A stretch of DNA of 64,000 nt from Effrenium voratum. Lineage: Eukaryota; Sar; Dinophyceae; Suessiales; Symbiodiniaceae. How positions within the stretch are numbered: position 1 is the first letter of the stretch; each line of letters opens with the position of its first letter. The stretch covers positions 486,056-550,055 of the forward strand of contig CAUJNA010000447.1 of the NCBI GenBank assembly GCA_963377175.1, read 5' to 3'. Of the stretch, positions 44,711-56,208 are shown in pieces. The position numbers and the translations under genes were made by a program. Below the pieces are notes generated by a model. It did not search any database. It saw only the letters and a program-made list of their open reading frames with translations, and had not been told where the DNA came from.

Positions 44711-44734
44711 CTTGCTGTGTGCTGTTGCTGCTGC

Positions 44735-44780
<46 letters not shown>

Positions 44781-45140
44781 CTTGCTCTTGTTGTTCTTGT
44801 TGTTCTTGTTGTCGTCGTCGTCGCCGTTGTCGTTGTCGTTGTCGCTGTCGCTGCTGTTTTGTTGCTGTTGCTGTTGTTGTTGTTGTTGCTGCCCTTGTTG
44901 TCGTTGTCGTTGTCGCTGTCGCTGTTGCTTTGTTGTTGATTTCTTGTTGTTGGTGTTGTTGTTGCTGTCGCTGTCGCTGTCGCTGTCGCTGTTGCTGTTG
45001 TTGCTGTCGTTGCTGTTGTTATTGTTGTTGTTGTTGTTATTATTGTTGTTGTTGTCGTTGCTGCTGTTGTGTTGTTGTTGTTGTTGCTGTTGCTGTTGCT
45101 GTTGCTGTTGCAGTTGTTGCCGTTGCCGTTGCCGTTGCCG

Positions 45141-45192
<52 letters not shown>

Positions 45193-45690
45193 CATCGTTG
45201 GTGTTGTTGTTGGTGTTGGTCTTGTTGGTGTTGTTGGTGTTGGTGTTGCTGTTGTCGTTGTTGTTGCTGTCGCTGTTGCTGTTGTTGCTTGGGTTGCTTT
45301 TGTTGTTGTTGTTGTTGTTGTCGTCGTCGTCGTCGTCGTTTTGCTGTTGTTGTTGTTGTGTGTGCTGTGCTGCTGCTGCTGCTGCTGTTGCTGTTGCTGT
45401 TGTTGTTGCTGCCGCGGTTCCTTTTGTTGCTGGTGTCGTTGGTTGGTGTCGTTGGTTGGTTGGTTGGTTGGTTGGTTGGTTGGCTGGCTGGCTGGTTGGT
45501 TGGTTGGTTGGTTGGTTGGTTGGTTGGTTGGTTGGTTGGTTGGTTGGTTGGTTGGTTGGTTGTTGCTGTTGCCGTGGCTGTTGCTGTAGCTGTTGCTGTT
45601 GTTCTTGCTGTCGTGGTTATTGCTGCTGTCGTTGTCGTCGTTGTTGTTGCCGCTGTTGCTGCTGGTGTTGTTGTTCTTGCTGCTGATCTC
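43600..45690. repeat. 2.1-kb trinucleotide and GGTT microsatellite complex
   Basis: The complex comprises a CTG block (43636-43690), TAG (43867-43913), TGG (43914-43935), mixed TTG/TCG/CTG/TTC blocks, a GGTT array of about 125 bp (44534-44659), more TTG/CTG, a second GGTT array (45439-45560, with GGCT variants) and further TTG/CTG. The strand is extremely G/T-biased. All open frames here are poly-Val, Cys, Leu or Trp-Leu-Val-Gly artefacts. The CTTTTGTTGCTGGTGTCGTT block occurs just before each GGTT array, which points to segmental duplication. Confidence 0.95.
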
Positions 45691-45867
45691 TGACGCCGTT
45701 CGCTCTCGAACGATTGGCGCGCCCTGCTCTGCAATCACCGTGGCAGACGTTACTTCTTAGTCTAGAGAATCGGTCTTGTGTTCGGACAACAAGTGTAGTT
45801 GAATCCAGGCCTTTCAGCAAGAGAAACATGTGCGCCGCTGCCTTTGTGCCAGGCGACTGGCGCTCAC

Positions 45868-47777
45868 CTGCCCCTGTCTTTCTCATTGCCATACACAGAG
45901 CCACCGCCGCACACTTGACGTGCTGCGTGTTGCCAACAAGGCGACGAAGCGTCGACTCTCTGCAAGAAGTCGGCAGTTGCAGGGTTGGCGGAAAGGCGTG
46001 CAGAACCTCAGGCTGGCAAAGCTGCGTGCGACTGGCAGCAGGCCATCCCGGTACATCAAGCCTAAAGACGCAGCCAAGCACTAGACCTTTGCCTGGTCAA
46101 CGCTCAGGCCTCACCATGCACATGCGGCTCGACCTAGCCCACGTTGGAAACATATCGACGCCAGACCTTGCCCACTCCTTGCTTTGCGAAACATCCACTG
46201 TGAGAGTCTTCTTTTTCAGATGGGCAGCTACAAGGCCTGCCTGCGCCTTCAAGACTTCTTTCTCTCGTGCGTTGGGCGTCCGCCCGAACTGGCTGTCTTG
46301 CACGCAGTCATGAATGTGCTGCTGCAGCGAGCACGCTAGAGAAGATTGCAGATGCCATCCCCGCCATGCCTTCTGCGTCCTCCGCCACAGCGCACCCCGC
46401 AGCAAGTAAAAGAAACCAAACGCGTGGACGTCGAACAGGCTCAAGAAAATCTGAAGAACAGAACTGCACCTCAGGAGCAAAGGCCCAAAACCGCGCGGCC
46501 TTGCCAAGCACAGAAAATGCGAGCTCTCCAACATAGATTGGAAGCTTGCGGTTTTTCCAGTTACAGTTGGTGTCGTCGTACCCTGTCCAACAAAATGGCA
46601 TGAACAAATGCAACATGCGACCGAGGCACCGCTACAAGGTGGTACTGCCCTCGCAACTTCCTTTCATCAGCCCTTTGATTTCGTTGACCCAGGACACACA
46701 TCCCACCACGTTCTCGAGAACGGCCCACTGTGGCAGCTTTGCATCGATTGTGTCCAACACGGCATACTTTGGTGGAATACACATGGCTAGGGCCACACCT
46801 ATTCTGACCTCGTGTGCATTGCTGACACCACCCGTGCACGTCGCCCGCGCTCTATAGATCCAACGCTACCAGTGATAAGCAAAAATGAAAGTGTGAACCT
46901 GCGGGCAGCCAGCCATGCGTTCGTGCACAAACGTGTGCTTGCAGTTGAAAAACATGACTCCCAAACACGTCCTTCGACAAAAAAACGAACGCCTAATGGC
47001 TCAAGCACGGCAGCGATAGCTGTTGCTCGATGAGCCGACACCTGACCCAAACTCACTGAAGAAAAGCTCAGCCGAAGGAAAGCCCTCCGCTGGCCTTGGG
47101 CTGCTGGTTTCCTGAAAAAGCCTAGCAGACCTGGCGCTAAGCTGCGAAATGATGGTTCAACAATGGTATGAGCAGTGGAAACACACAAACATCAACGCAG
47201 TCCATGGCGGATACATGGGAAAGTTCGTGCGTCAACAAAGGCAAAAATCAGAAAGGGACCCGCCTGTGAATTTCACCAGCTGCGTCTCAGGCAAGACTCA
47301 GCGGGCGAAAACGACTGACGAAGCCGGCTGCATAGCCGCCGCGCTAAAGCTGAGGCAGAGCATCTAGGTCACGGCGGCAAACATCGCCATCAAGGCGCGC
47401 CATGCGTCCTTAGATGCATCGCGTGCTGTGTCACAAGACAAAACAGGCATCACAAGCCCTCGCCACATTGTTCTACCAAAGCCCGAATTGGCGACGCCAT
47501 GGAGTCCATCAGTCGCTGGTGCTTTGCTTCTCTGCTCTGTACTTTCAGTACCAGTGTCAGTCCGACAAACAACCGAAAACAGACAACTGGAACTGATTCC
47601 GCAGCCAATATCAGACCCCCTGTGTTGAATGAAGCTGACTGACGTCGCCTCCAACGCCCAGACAGCGGCATCCATGCCCGAGCAATCCGTAACAAACGGC
47701 AGGCATCCGTGCCATAGGCCCCGCGACGGCTGTCTGTGAGGCAGGCCTTAAGCTCCTGCGCAAAGTCTTTGCCCTTG
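45868..47777 (-). CDS. multi-exon gene with very short introns, unknown protein
   Basis: Exons 5' to 3': 47777-47644 (KGKDFAQELKACLTDSRRGA), one uncertain (about 47530-47430), 47041-46899 (HRATAIAAVLEPLGVRFFVE), 46851-46646 (VSNAHEVRIGVALAMCIPPK), 46582-46470 (LPIYVGELAFSVLGKAARFW), 46335-46134 (REKEVLKAQAGLVAAHLKKK), 45959-45868 (VGNTQHVKCAAVALCMAMRK, donor GTGAGC). Introns 46852-46898 (47 nt) and 46583-46645 (63 nt) have GT-AG ends, and phases agree at both. The join between 46470 and 46335 is not in phase with the sites I tried. The protein is helical, Ala/Leu-rich and not recognised. Exons 48069-48104 and 49579-49761 lie upstream and probably belong to it. It is more GC-rich than the rest of the window and lacks family A-E elements. 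Confidence 0.58.
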
Positions 47778-48068
47778 CTGCAAGAGCCATGCCTCCGACG
47801 CATGGACAGCCGCGTCGGCATACGCGTGGCCCCATGTGTGCGCCATGCTGCGCTGAGCTTTCGTTGGCCCGGAGCAAAAGCAACACGAATGCAGAAACTT
47901 GCAATGACAAGCAAGAGCTTCGATGCGCAGAAGCCTTGACTCTCAGTCAACACAACTGCGTCGCACCAGGGCCACTCCGCAAACAAAACTTAGTCCTGGA
48001 CAGCAAGCCGACTCCGAACTGTCAAGACACTTGCGTGCCCCCCGTTAGCGACACAGCCTTTGCCTTAC

Positions 48069-48104
48069 CGATGTCTGCTCCCAGACCACTCAGCGTCTCG
48101 GCAG
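48069..48104 (-). CDS. 36-nt micro-exon
   Basis: On the minus strand, TTTTTGTAG, then AETLSGLGADI, then the donor GTAAGGC. The phase is 1 to 1. Both splice sites are strong for so short an exon. It probably belongs to the gene 45868-47777. Confidence 0.42.
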
Positions 48105-48119
48105 CTACAAAAAGGAGGT

Positions 48120-49578
48120 AAAGCGGCCGTGGCCCAGCTTCTTTGACCTATGAGCCTACGGGTTCCGAAAAGCTCCGTCAGCTGACACCAAGCGAATTAT
48201 GAGCATCCCCCAGGCTCAGACATGTCCACAATACATGTTAGTGAGTAGTGGATGTCTAAGTAAGGGCATCCAAGTGTGCTAAGTGCTTCAAAGTGAAGTA
48301 TTACCGCAAGGCATTTTGCTCGCAAGGTTTCTCCCTTGGGGCAGGTCTATCGAAGCTTGCCGGCGTGCTACTGACTGACAAGCTTAGCTGGGTAATGCGT
48401 AAACGTTATTGTTGACGGGGGCTTATATATAGCGCATCCATCCAAGCTGCGAGGGGCTTACCCAACTTTTGGAAACCATCCCTTTAAGCTGCGCCATTGT
48501 CATGTCTGTAGAGTTGGCTTGCACAGGCTGCGTCTCAAAAAAAGGTGCCCGCTGCTGCCATTGTGTAGATGTTCATCCCAAGTGCGTTCCTCGCGCTAGA
48601 CTAGACTTGTTGGACACGGGTGGCGCTGATTTTTGTTGCCGCGTCTCGGGGGGGCCGCAGAAGCGGTTTGTTGATAGAGACCAACTCTGGGGATCTTCTG
48701 GGCTGTAGGGTTTGCTCCTGTTTTGCAGCGCAGGGGCGCGCTTGTCGGTGCAACGAAGCAAATGCACAGCGCTCTTTTCTGCGACGTCTGCTTGTGAGAT
48801 ATATAACCCCGGCCCAAGCCTATGATGTGAGGTGCTCCTAGAGATTGCTGTGTAGGGCAGCGCTTAGCGCAACGTGAGTGCGCCGTGCTGGCACGTGCTT
48901 CATCCCACTGCTTCTAGCACAGCTTCCCTAACGCGCGATGACGAAAACACCTTGGTCTCCGCACTTCGAGGCCTGGACTAGAAAGTCCGACCAGATCTTA
49001 CCCGGGAGCGGCGGGGCGTGGCGCTCAAGCGTTGCTTCCGAAAGACCCTGAAACAACCAGCTCCAACAGCCCAAGCCCAGTGGAGGCCCTGCGTATGAAC
49101 CGCGCAAAGAAAGAAAAAAAGGAGCTGCCCCACGCGTCAAGAACGAAGCTTATTGCCGCACGCGTCCGCCCTGAACAGAAGCGCTTTGGAGCAGCTGAAA
49201 CCTTTCGGAAAGCAGGCGCAATTGTATGGCCGCGCGCTAGTGACTGCGCCCTACGTTCCGAAAGAGGCCGATGCCACGCGTCTTCTTCTGCGGCGGCGCG
49301 TCTCATTTGCGTAACCAGCGAAGACGAGCTAGCCATTTTGTTGCCCCAAGTCGCGTGTGTGTGTGTGTGCGTGTGTATCTTGAGCCCCCCAAACAGCGGC
49401 CCTTCAAAAAGTTTGGCCCAGCGAGAATCAAATGTCCCTTCGCCAAGCAGCTGCTTTCTGAAGCATGACGATCATGGCATGCAGCTGCTCGTTCCCGAGC
49501 ACCTCCTGAATCCTGAGTGCGAGGGTCCACGGCAGGCTGCCAGGTGTCGCTCGCCTCCACGGCCACCGGGGCGCGTAC
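48120..49578. other. stretch with ambiguous open frames
   Basis: Several frames on both strands are open because of high GC (for example 49032-49360 on both strands and 48469-48708 on the plus strand). I could not support one exon model over another. A GT microsatellite lies at 49357-49374. Confidence 0.35.
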
Positions 49579-49761
49579 CTGACAAACGTCTCCACAAACA
49601 AGAATGCAGCCCCTTGCGATGCGAATGACGCAATGCTGCCAAGGGACGTCGTACGTCACAGTGGCCCAGCCCTCATCAGGCCGACACCAGTCTTGCAGCT
49701 CCGACAAGGCGCGCAGTGAGCTGGGTTTTTTGGCAGCAAACTCGACAAACAACTTGTGGAC
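49579..49761 (-). CDS. internal exon, unknown protein
   Basis: Sixty-one whole codons: VHKLFVEFAAKKPSSLRALS, then ELQDWCRPDEGWATVTYDVP, ending LVCGDVCQ. The acceptor is TTAGCCTCCATAG and the donor GTACGC. Phase 0 to 0. The neighbouring frame upstream (RADTFELRARIWLWLS, about 49825-49895) may be another exon. Not recognised. Confidence 0.55.
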
Positions 49762-50737
49762 CTATGGAGGCTAAAAGGGTCTCTATGTTGCAAGCCACCC
49801 GCAGCGCAAGCCCACAGGGACCGCCCACGGTGGTGCTGCGGCGCACTGAGCCAGAGCCAGATCCGCGCGCGGAGCTCAAACGTGTCTGCCCTTTTGGGCA
49901 AAAAAACGCGTCGATTTGTTCAACGCGCTTCTCAGTGTTCTACGTTGCTAGGGGGAAAGGCGTCCGTCGACAAGAATGCAACACTCACATTTCTATGCCC
50001 TTGCCCTGCTTTCGCAACGGGAGCGCTGAGCATTAGACAAAGGTCACTACAAACTGATGTCGCTTCATGGGAACACACAATACTGCAACGGCTATCTCCC
50101 CTCCCCTCAAACATGCCACCAAGAGAGCAGATTAGTTTTCTCAAAGATTCTTGTCTAGTATTTGAGAAAGTTGGGGCCTATCATCTGCTTTGATTGGCTC
50201 CTTTATTCGTTATGCGTTGTGCATGTGGGCCTCTGTGTCCCTCCGGAGGCGCAGCCAAACAGCGCTGAGTGCCAAAAAGGGTGAAGCAAAATCCGCAAAA
50301 ATAAAAAATGTCTCAGAGTGCAACCCAGCTATCTTCTCTGACTCGATCTTTGATCTCCTTCTCCTCTGTTTGGAATGTATTCGACTGATCGACCGAATAC
50401 GGACATTTTTTTGCGTGTGTTGTTACTCGTTCGTCAATACGCTGTCCACAGCACGGCCTTGGGAATGAGACCTGAGAGTTTCTTCGCGGGAAGTCTACAT
50501 GGCCTCTGTTGGCCAGAGCCATGGTTGCCTCAGAAACTCATGTTGGCGCGTGCTTCTGCGCTTGGAGCTTGGAACGTTCCCAGAACTGAGAAGCAAGGCG
50601 TCGGCTTCGCGAGTTGTTTGCGGGCCGCCGCAGAGCGACTTAATTGTTTATCAAGATTTAGCATCGGTATATCGGATTGACTTGTCCTGGGCGGCAGGGC
50701 AACATGGGCTGCAGGATTCCATCTTTTCTTTGCGTTT

Positions 50738-50830
50738 GGGCGTGTCTTTGTGCAGGGACCCCCCAAAAAAAACAACAACAACGTTGCTTTGTACTGGTTT
50801 TGTTTTGCAATCACCAAAAATATGTGATGC
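50738..50830. mobile_element. family A element, partial
   Basis: GGGCGTGTCTTTGTGCAGGG and ACCCCCCAAAAAA mark the left arm. The core TACTGGTTTTG and a CACCAAAAAT remnant follow. The right terminal repeat is lost. Confidence 0.5.
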
Positions 50831-51118
50831 TTTCCAACAAAGTCACCCAGTTGTTGCTTTGCGTGCCTACGATAAAACAAACACACAGCATGTCATGCAG
50901 GACCTGGACCGCTTGGCTGGTCCCAACGCAGCAGCCGCGCAAAAGGAAGTGCCCAGCCACTCAAAACGTCCCCACAAAATCCCTCGCATCAAAGAGCTTA
51001 AAACGTCCGCAGGCACGCGGACGACACACAAAAGACGACGCACACGACGCAGGCTTCAAGCAATATTCAATCATAACATCCTGCCCAAGAACCACACATG
51101 ACAAAGCGAGAGTGATAT

Positions 51119-51217
51119 GGGTGTGTCTTTTTAGGGCACTCCCTTGTTTTGTGGTGTTTTACGGAAAACCATGAGGAAAACCGCTCATTTTGGGGGTCCC
51201 CCAAAAAAGACACACCC
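51119..51217. mobile_element. family A element, complete (99 bp)
   Basis: This is the best reference copy: GGGTGTGTCTTTTTAGGGCA at one end, GGGGGTCCCCCAAAAAAGAC then ACACCC at the other. GGGGGTCCCCC is itself a palindrome. The core has TTACGGAAAACCATGAGG. Confidence 0.8.
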
Positions 51218-51219
51218 CT

Positions 51220-52470
51220 ATACATCTATACCCAACATGTAAATTGCAACGTGAGGGCTCGCTGGCCAGGATGAGCCATGCGACGCGATGCCGCTATGCC
51301 GCCTTCGAGAGCCAACTTGCTCAGGCCGCAGCGCTGGGGAATCGGCCATGGGCCTTTTTTTGACTCTATAGCATGGGCGACGAAATGATCTGGAATCCTG
51401 ACTGCAAAGACTTGATCCCCTGACCTCCCCGATCTCGGGTGAATGAATGCAGCTTGATGCAACCAAGTATCGTGGTGAGGGAGGGCTGCAAGATTAAAAG
51501 GCTCCAAGGTCATGATTGAAAGAGACATCCCTGTGAGATGATCAGGAAAAGCCACGACACACTACGTTTCGCAAAGCATTGACAATTCCAAAGTACGTCT
51601 CAATGTGTACTCCTTCAGAAAACCAGCACCCCTGTCACGTCCTGCAGATCTCACGCAAAAAAGCAAAGAGCTACTCTTATGCTCGCTGAGCCAATTGGCA
51701 ACAGGCGACGTCATGCGAATGTCAGGGATGGCATTTTGCAAGCCTTGGGCCATGCGGCTGCTCAAAAAATGAAACCCAAAATGATGGATCACCCTAGCTA
51801 TTGAATTTTGAGCCACGCCCGCATTCTCCTTCTTTCTTCTTTCAGCTGCTCACAAGGTCGGGCCCTTCTTGATGGCATTGCGAAACAAACAGCTTAACCC
51901 GTTGGTGTCTCTCAGGTTGGGTCAGTGTACCTTGCACATCCACACTTCCAAGAACCAAGCAACAAAATATGCCACGCGGCTTGCGCCGAAGAACTCGGAG
52001 CGCACGGGCCATCGGCGGCCATCTCGACATTCTTTGGAGATGCCGCGAACCGCGGGCCGGTCGCCGTTCTGAGGCGTCCGAAACCACCTGTAAGGCCCAT
52101 ACGCACACCTCAAGAGAATCCTAGAGAATCCTGGAGCCTAAGGCCCATACGCACACCTGGAGCCTAAGCCTGAGAGCCGGGAACAAAAACCCAGACACTG
52201 CGCTAAGCCGAAGAAACGCCTCCGTTTCACGGCCAAAGGAAAGCGGAGCTAACTTTGCTTGACCTCTCGGCGCTCAGTCAAACTTACTGCATCCTGGCCT
52301 CAGCGAAGAACGAAAACGCATGACTCATAGTCCAAGGCCGCAATAAGGTTCGTCTATTCCTTGAGGAACGGCATATCTGTACACAAAGGTGACTCAAAAT
52401 GTTCTCCACCAAGAACAATCCTAATAAATTTGTGCACTGTGTTCTTCGCCAGAGATGGAACTCCTTCTCT
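51220..52470. other. no supported gene
   Basis: Open frames at 51842-52108 on both strands have some protein-like composition, but no consistent splice model was found. GGCCCATACGCACACCT is repeated at 52095-52112 and 52142-52159. Confidence 0.35.
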
Positions 52471-52474
52471 GCGG

Positions 52475-52912
52475 CTACAGTGCATCTCTCAGCAGTTCAG
52501 TGGAAGCGGGGCCAGGGTGACGACAGTTACTGAGCCCCAGACAAAGTAGTCTGCCCACGTGCCGCTTGATCATCCAAAGCTCTGCAACCTTTGCTGTTGC
52601 TTTCAGCATGTAACCCCCCCCAGGAAAACCCAACCCCAGAGCAGTTCCCCGTTGTGATAACAGGATGTCGCTCAGCTTCCACACCAGCCGAGAGGAAGCA
52701 ACGTGTGAGGCTGTGTAAGCCCTGGTGAAATCATGAGAAATCGCCCCTTCACTCAGGTCAAAGGTCGCGCAAGCTCTGAGTCCAGCACAATGCCCAGGAA
52801 ACGCCCGAGGAAAAGCACCAGAAACAGCCCGATGCAACTGCGGCAGGTCAGGATCACCCTCTTGCAAGCTAAGACTGAGTTTTATCATGAGGAGTCTTCC
52901 AACAATTGACAC
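52475..52912 (-). CDS. possible exon or exon pair
   Basis: A continuous minus-strand frame contains IKLSLSLQEGDPDLPQLHRA, ATFDLSEGAISHDFTRAYTA and SHVASSRLVWKLSDILLSQR. The coding sense is good up to a GTTACATG donor-like site near 52611. The start and function are unknown. Confidence 0.4.
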   Translation of the reverse strand: MSIVGRLLMIKLSLSLQEGDPDLPQLHRAVSGAFPRAFPGHCAGLRACATFDLSEGAISHDFTRAYTASHVASSRLVWKLSDILLSQRGTALGLGFPGGGYMLKATAKVAELWMIKRHVGRLLCLGLSNCRHPGPASTELLRDAL

Positions 52913-53799
52913 ATTCTTACGTTCCTCTTGGGCTTCTTTGAATAGACATGTGTGCGATCATGTTGCGGACTCCCTCAAAACGCAGACTGTTTGCAAAAAA
53001 GGTCAAACTGCATAAGCAAGCCAAAAAGCTGGACAACCGAGACTGCCACATTAGCCATGATTGAACCGAATCCAACTACTCACTACACAACAGTGGGCCA
53101 CGTACTATGCTGTGAAAAGCGCTACAGACCCAAAACACCCTTCCTCCTTCCAATACATGTGGCCGAGTGATTAATACCTATATTTCTCCAACCCCTCGAC
53201 CAGTCGCGGACGCTGACGCTTGGTCAGCCCCAATGTACATTGTAGTGTTGACTGTTTTGCGTCTGAGCAAAAGCAAAGCCAATTGGACGAGGCCAATAGT
53301 GAATCCCCCTGGCAACCCCGCGAAATGTAATCGAGCAGAGCGAATGTACGCACAAGTCCTCAACGCAACGGCATTCCGGTGTGAGAGGGCTTTGGAATCT
53401 CAGCTCATAGCCGCTGATTGCAAGGTCCGCTTACATTGAGCACATCAATGCAAAGTGACAGGATGTCTTCGGACAGCCAATGATCACAGGTACCAACCAT
53501 CGCTCGTGGCCCGCAAGCAAACTTCCGAATGCTATACAGCTCCCCAGTGCTGGTCTGGTTGGTAACTCAAATTTATCAAGGAAGGCTCAACTTTATATGC
53601 GAGACCAAGTGCGATTGCCATGTAGGCAAACAAGTGGACTGCCCATAGTGAAAACTGCCAGTGCTGTGTCGCCAGAGTTCGAAAGTTGTGCCGAGACAAT
53701 GAAAACAAACTCCCCTCAACACCAGCACACATATTCAATCCTGCACACCTCGAAAAGCTACACTATAGTTTTATATTCAATATACATGTAAGTAAATAC

Positions 53800-54560
53800 A
53801 TACACACACACAAACACAGAAACACAGAAACACAGAAACACGCATGCACACACGAACACACACACACAGACAAACACACAGACACACAGACACACAGACA
53901 CACAGACACACAGACACACAGACACACAGACACAGAGACACAGAGACACAGAGACACAGAGACACACAAACACACAGACACACAGACACACAGACAAACA
54001 GACACACAGACACACAGACACACAGACCCACAGACGCACAGACACACAGACACACAGACACACAAACACACAGACACACAGACACACATACACACACAGA
54101 CACAGACACAGACACAGACACAGACACAGACACAGACACAGACACAGACACAGACACAGACACAGACACAGACACACAGACACAGACACAGACACAGACA
54201 CAGACACAGACACAGACACAGACACAGACACAGACACAGACACAGACACAGACACAGACACAGACAGACACACAGACACACACACACACACACACGTACA
54301 CACGTACACACGTACACACGTACACACGTACGTACACACGTACACACGTACACACGTACACACGTACACACGTACACACGTACACACGTACACACGTACA
54401 CACGTACGCACGTACGCACGTACGCACGTACGCACGTACGACCGTACGCACGTACACACGTACACACGTACACATGTACACACATGCACACATGCACACA
54501 TGCACACATGCTCACATGCACACATGCGCACACACACACACACAGACACACTGGTCCGAC
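53800..54560. repeat. 760-bp CA-based composite microsatellite
   Basis: The unit changes along the array: CACACAGA (to about 54085), CACAGA (54092-54265), CA (54266-54294), CACACGTA (54290-54400), CGCACGTA (54400-54440), back to CACACGTA, then CACACATG (54470-54530) and CA. The six-frame peptides are artefacts. Confidence 0.95.
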
Positions 54561-54599
54561 ATCCCCTCAAAAAACATCCGTCGCCTCCCGGTGCGAGGG

Positions 54600-54700
54600 G
54601 CGAGCCAAAGGTACAAGGGCAAGAAGTGGAGACCAGCCTGGGACATGCTGCACTGCGGCTAGAACAAATGGCGCTGGCCGCACTGCAGGGCAATTATAAG
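54600..54700 (+). CDS. possible plus-strand exon
   Basis: The plus-strand frame EPKVQGQEVETSLGHAALRL continues EQMALAALQG to a stop soon after. The minus strand is also open (QAGLHFLPLYLWLAPRTGRR), so the strand is unresolved. A family A remnant follows at once. Confidence 0.33.
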
Positions 54701-54718
54701 TTCGTATCTTAAAATATG

Positions 54719-54810
54719 GGACGCTTAAGATTGGTGGCCTTCCATTTCCTTCCTTTGAAACCCTCCCGAAAAGGGTACCACCAAAAAAACACACACACAC
54801 ACACCAAAAA
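54719..54810. mobile_element. family A element, ends drifted
   Basis: The core CCTTTGAAACCCTCCCGAAA and GGGTACCACCAAAAAAACAC are present. The right arm has expanded into a CA run, as in the copy at 4229. Confidence 0.6.
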
Positions 54811-54837
54811 ACACCTGATAACAATTTGCCGGACGGG

Positions 54838-54905
54838 CACGTATTCGATATGTTAAGCAGCCTGGTTCAAACGGAGAAGGCAATCCACTGTGTTGGTCCA
54901 GGAGA
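54838..54905 (-). CDS. possible short exon
   Basis: The minus-strand frame GLPSPFEPGCLTYRIRARPA ends NCYQ at a CAG/GTGTTTT donor in phase 0. The acceptor is not fixed. The following intron would contain the family A element at 54719-54810. Confidence 0.33.
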
Positions 54906-55092
54906 TGCCCCCAAATCAAGTTGGCGAGTATCCGCTTTCAAGTGGTATCCAAGCAAGATATGGGGTTGTCCGTGGGTTTAGCATTCATCACTATTGGAGG
55001 CGGGACTAACCCCACATTAATCAGCTGGGGGTGTATGAATCCAACCGGGTAAAGACACATCGTCGAATTACGGAGTTGATCCAAGGCGCCAC

Positions 55093-55201
55093 CGTGAGCG
55101 CGCCCCAAAAGCTCTTGAAGCCATTGGCCATAATCGCCGCCACCAGCCAAGGAGCATCTCCGAAGCTCTCCTCGCGAAAAAGCGAACAAACCCCAACGAC
55201 T
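55093..55201 (-). CDS. internal exon, hydrophobic
   Basis: The minus-strand reading VVGVCSLFREESFGDAPWLV continues AAIMANGFKSFWGALT. The acceptor is AATTTCAG and the donor GTGGCG. The length is 109 nt, phase 2 to 0. The phase fits the end of 55495-55867. A second minus frame is also open, so the reading is probable. Confidence 0.48.
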
Positions 55202-55494
55202 CTGAAATTGGCCAGGCCAAGCCTGGGCGTCCCGGAAGAAAGCTTTGAATACAGTATCTGCAAAAATCCCAGCGAAGAATTGGCAAAGCACGCGTACCGA
55301 AACTCCCTGACCGCCCAAGGCTCAGAGGTTGAGATGATCCTTTTTGCAGGTTTCTCCAGAGAAAGACACTCCTAGCTGTTCATCCCTGATGCCAAAGCTG
55401 CCCGGAAGGCCGACGCTCGACCAGCCTTCCATGCTTGACCCTGGCTCGCATGATTGCATGCCTCAGCTCCGTGTAATGTGGCAGGCCGGCTCAC

Positions 55495-55867
55495 AAGGGG
55501 TGTCTTGGGATTTCCTCGGCTGCCTGACGTCTTGGAGCATCCCTCATGGTCGCTATGATGGGCGAGATCAAGTGGGTGTGGTTGAGCTCTAACAACATGA
55601 ACATGGCATGATTTGAGACATGTGGCCCTTCTTGAATAAGCACCTGATCAATGGACAAGCTAAGAGTGGTCATCAGGCTTGCAATCGCGGGTGAGCTCAT
55701 TCTCACAGCAGTTTTGCTCAGGCATTGAAACCACTCCTCCAAAAAAGGGCCGTCCCTCTCGCTCAACTTGAGACCCCCGGCAAAGCACACCATCTCCAAG
55801 TACCTCGGACAGGCCCAGGCCAATTTAACTTGTGGGCCGACATCGAAAAGGCGCAAGTCTTGGTGTA
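55495..55867 (-). CDS. internal exon, 124 residues, unknown protein
   Basis: The minus-strand reading HQDLRLFDVGPQVKLAWACP continues RYLEMVCFAGGLKLSERDGP, FLEEWFQCLSKTAVRMSSPA and ends EEIPRHP. The acceptor is CTCAGTTAAG, 10 nt past the end of a family C element, and the donor is GTGAGCC. The 373 nt run phase 1 to phase 2. It is one of the longest clean coding stretches in the window. Protein family not recognised. Confidence 0.58.
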
Positions 55868-55990
55868 CTTAACTGAGCTGTCCTCAGATTCCCTGCTGAA
55901 AGTTTAACTTTTAGTGGGTTACATGCACACCCAAACACTAACCCCCCTGAAAAACAAAACAAAAACAAAAACAACTAAAGAACCGGACGG
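55868..55990. mobile_element. family C element upstream of exon 55495-55867
   Basis: CTGTCCTCAGATTCCCTGCT, AACTTTTAGTGGGTT and GGAGCCACCAAG are in the family order. On the minus strand it would give donor GTGGCTCCG and end near the exon's acceptor. A CAAAAA run has expanded inside it. Confidence 0.62.
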
Positions 55991-56208
55991 CACGGAGCCA
56001 CCAAGGTAAGCATTCTGAACCAGCGATCAGAACTGCAGTTTGGGATGAAAACGAAAACAGAACTTGGCACCACAAGGTGCCAAACAGCACTAACGTTGGT
56101 TGCGAAACTCAATATACCAAAGCTCAGATTGGTGGCTCGTCCTTTTCGGAGATGGAACTCTTTTTTGCGGCTTTAACGGAACGCCCTGCCATCTGTTGAG
56201 GGTCCAAC

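Noticed and set aside
43600..45700. Open frames of 200 to 430 codons made of poly-Val, Cys, Leu, or Trp-Leu-Val-Gly
   Set aside because: They follow the trinucleotide and GGTT repeat in every frame and have no non-repeat coding part.
48469..48708. Cys-rich plus-strand peptide of 79 codons
   Set aside because: No splice or start context; the opposite strand is equally open in GC-rich sequence.
50499..51101. A 200-codon plus-strand gene
   Set aside because: Its middle is the family A element at 50738-50830; no splice signals support the rest.
53686..54699. Open frames above 300 codons in the CA array
   Set aside because: Pure Thr-His, Cys-Val or similar translations of the microsatellite; several frames on both strands are open.
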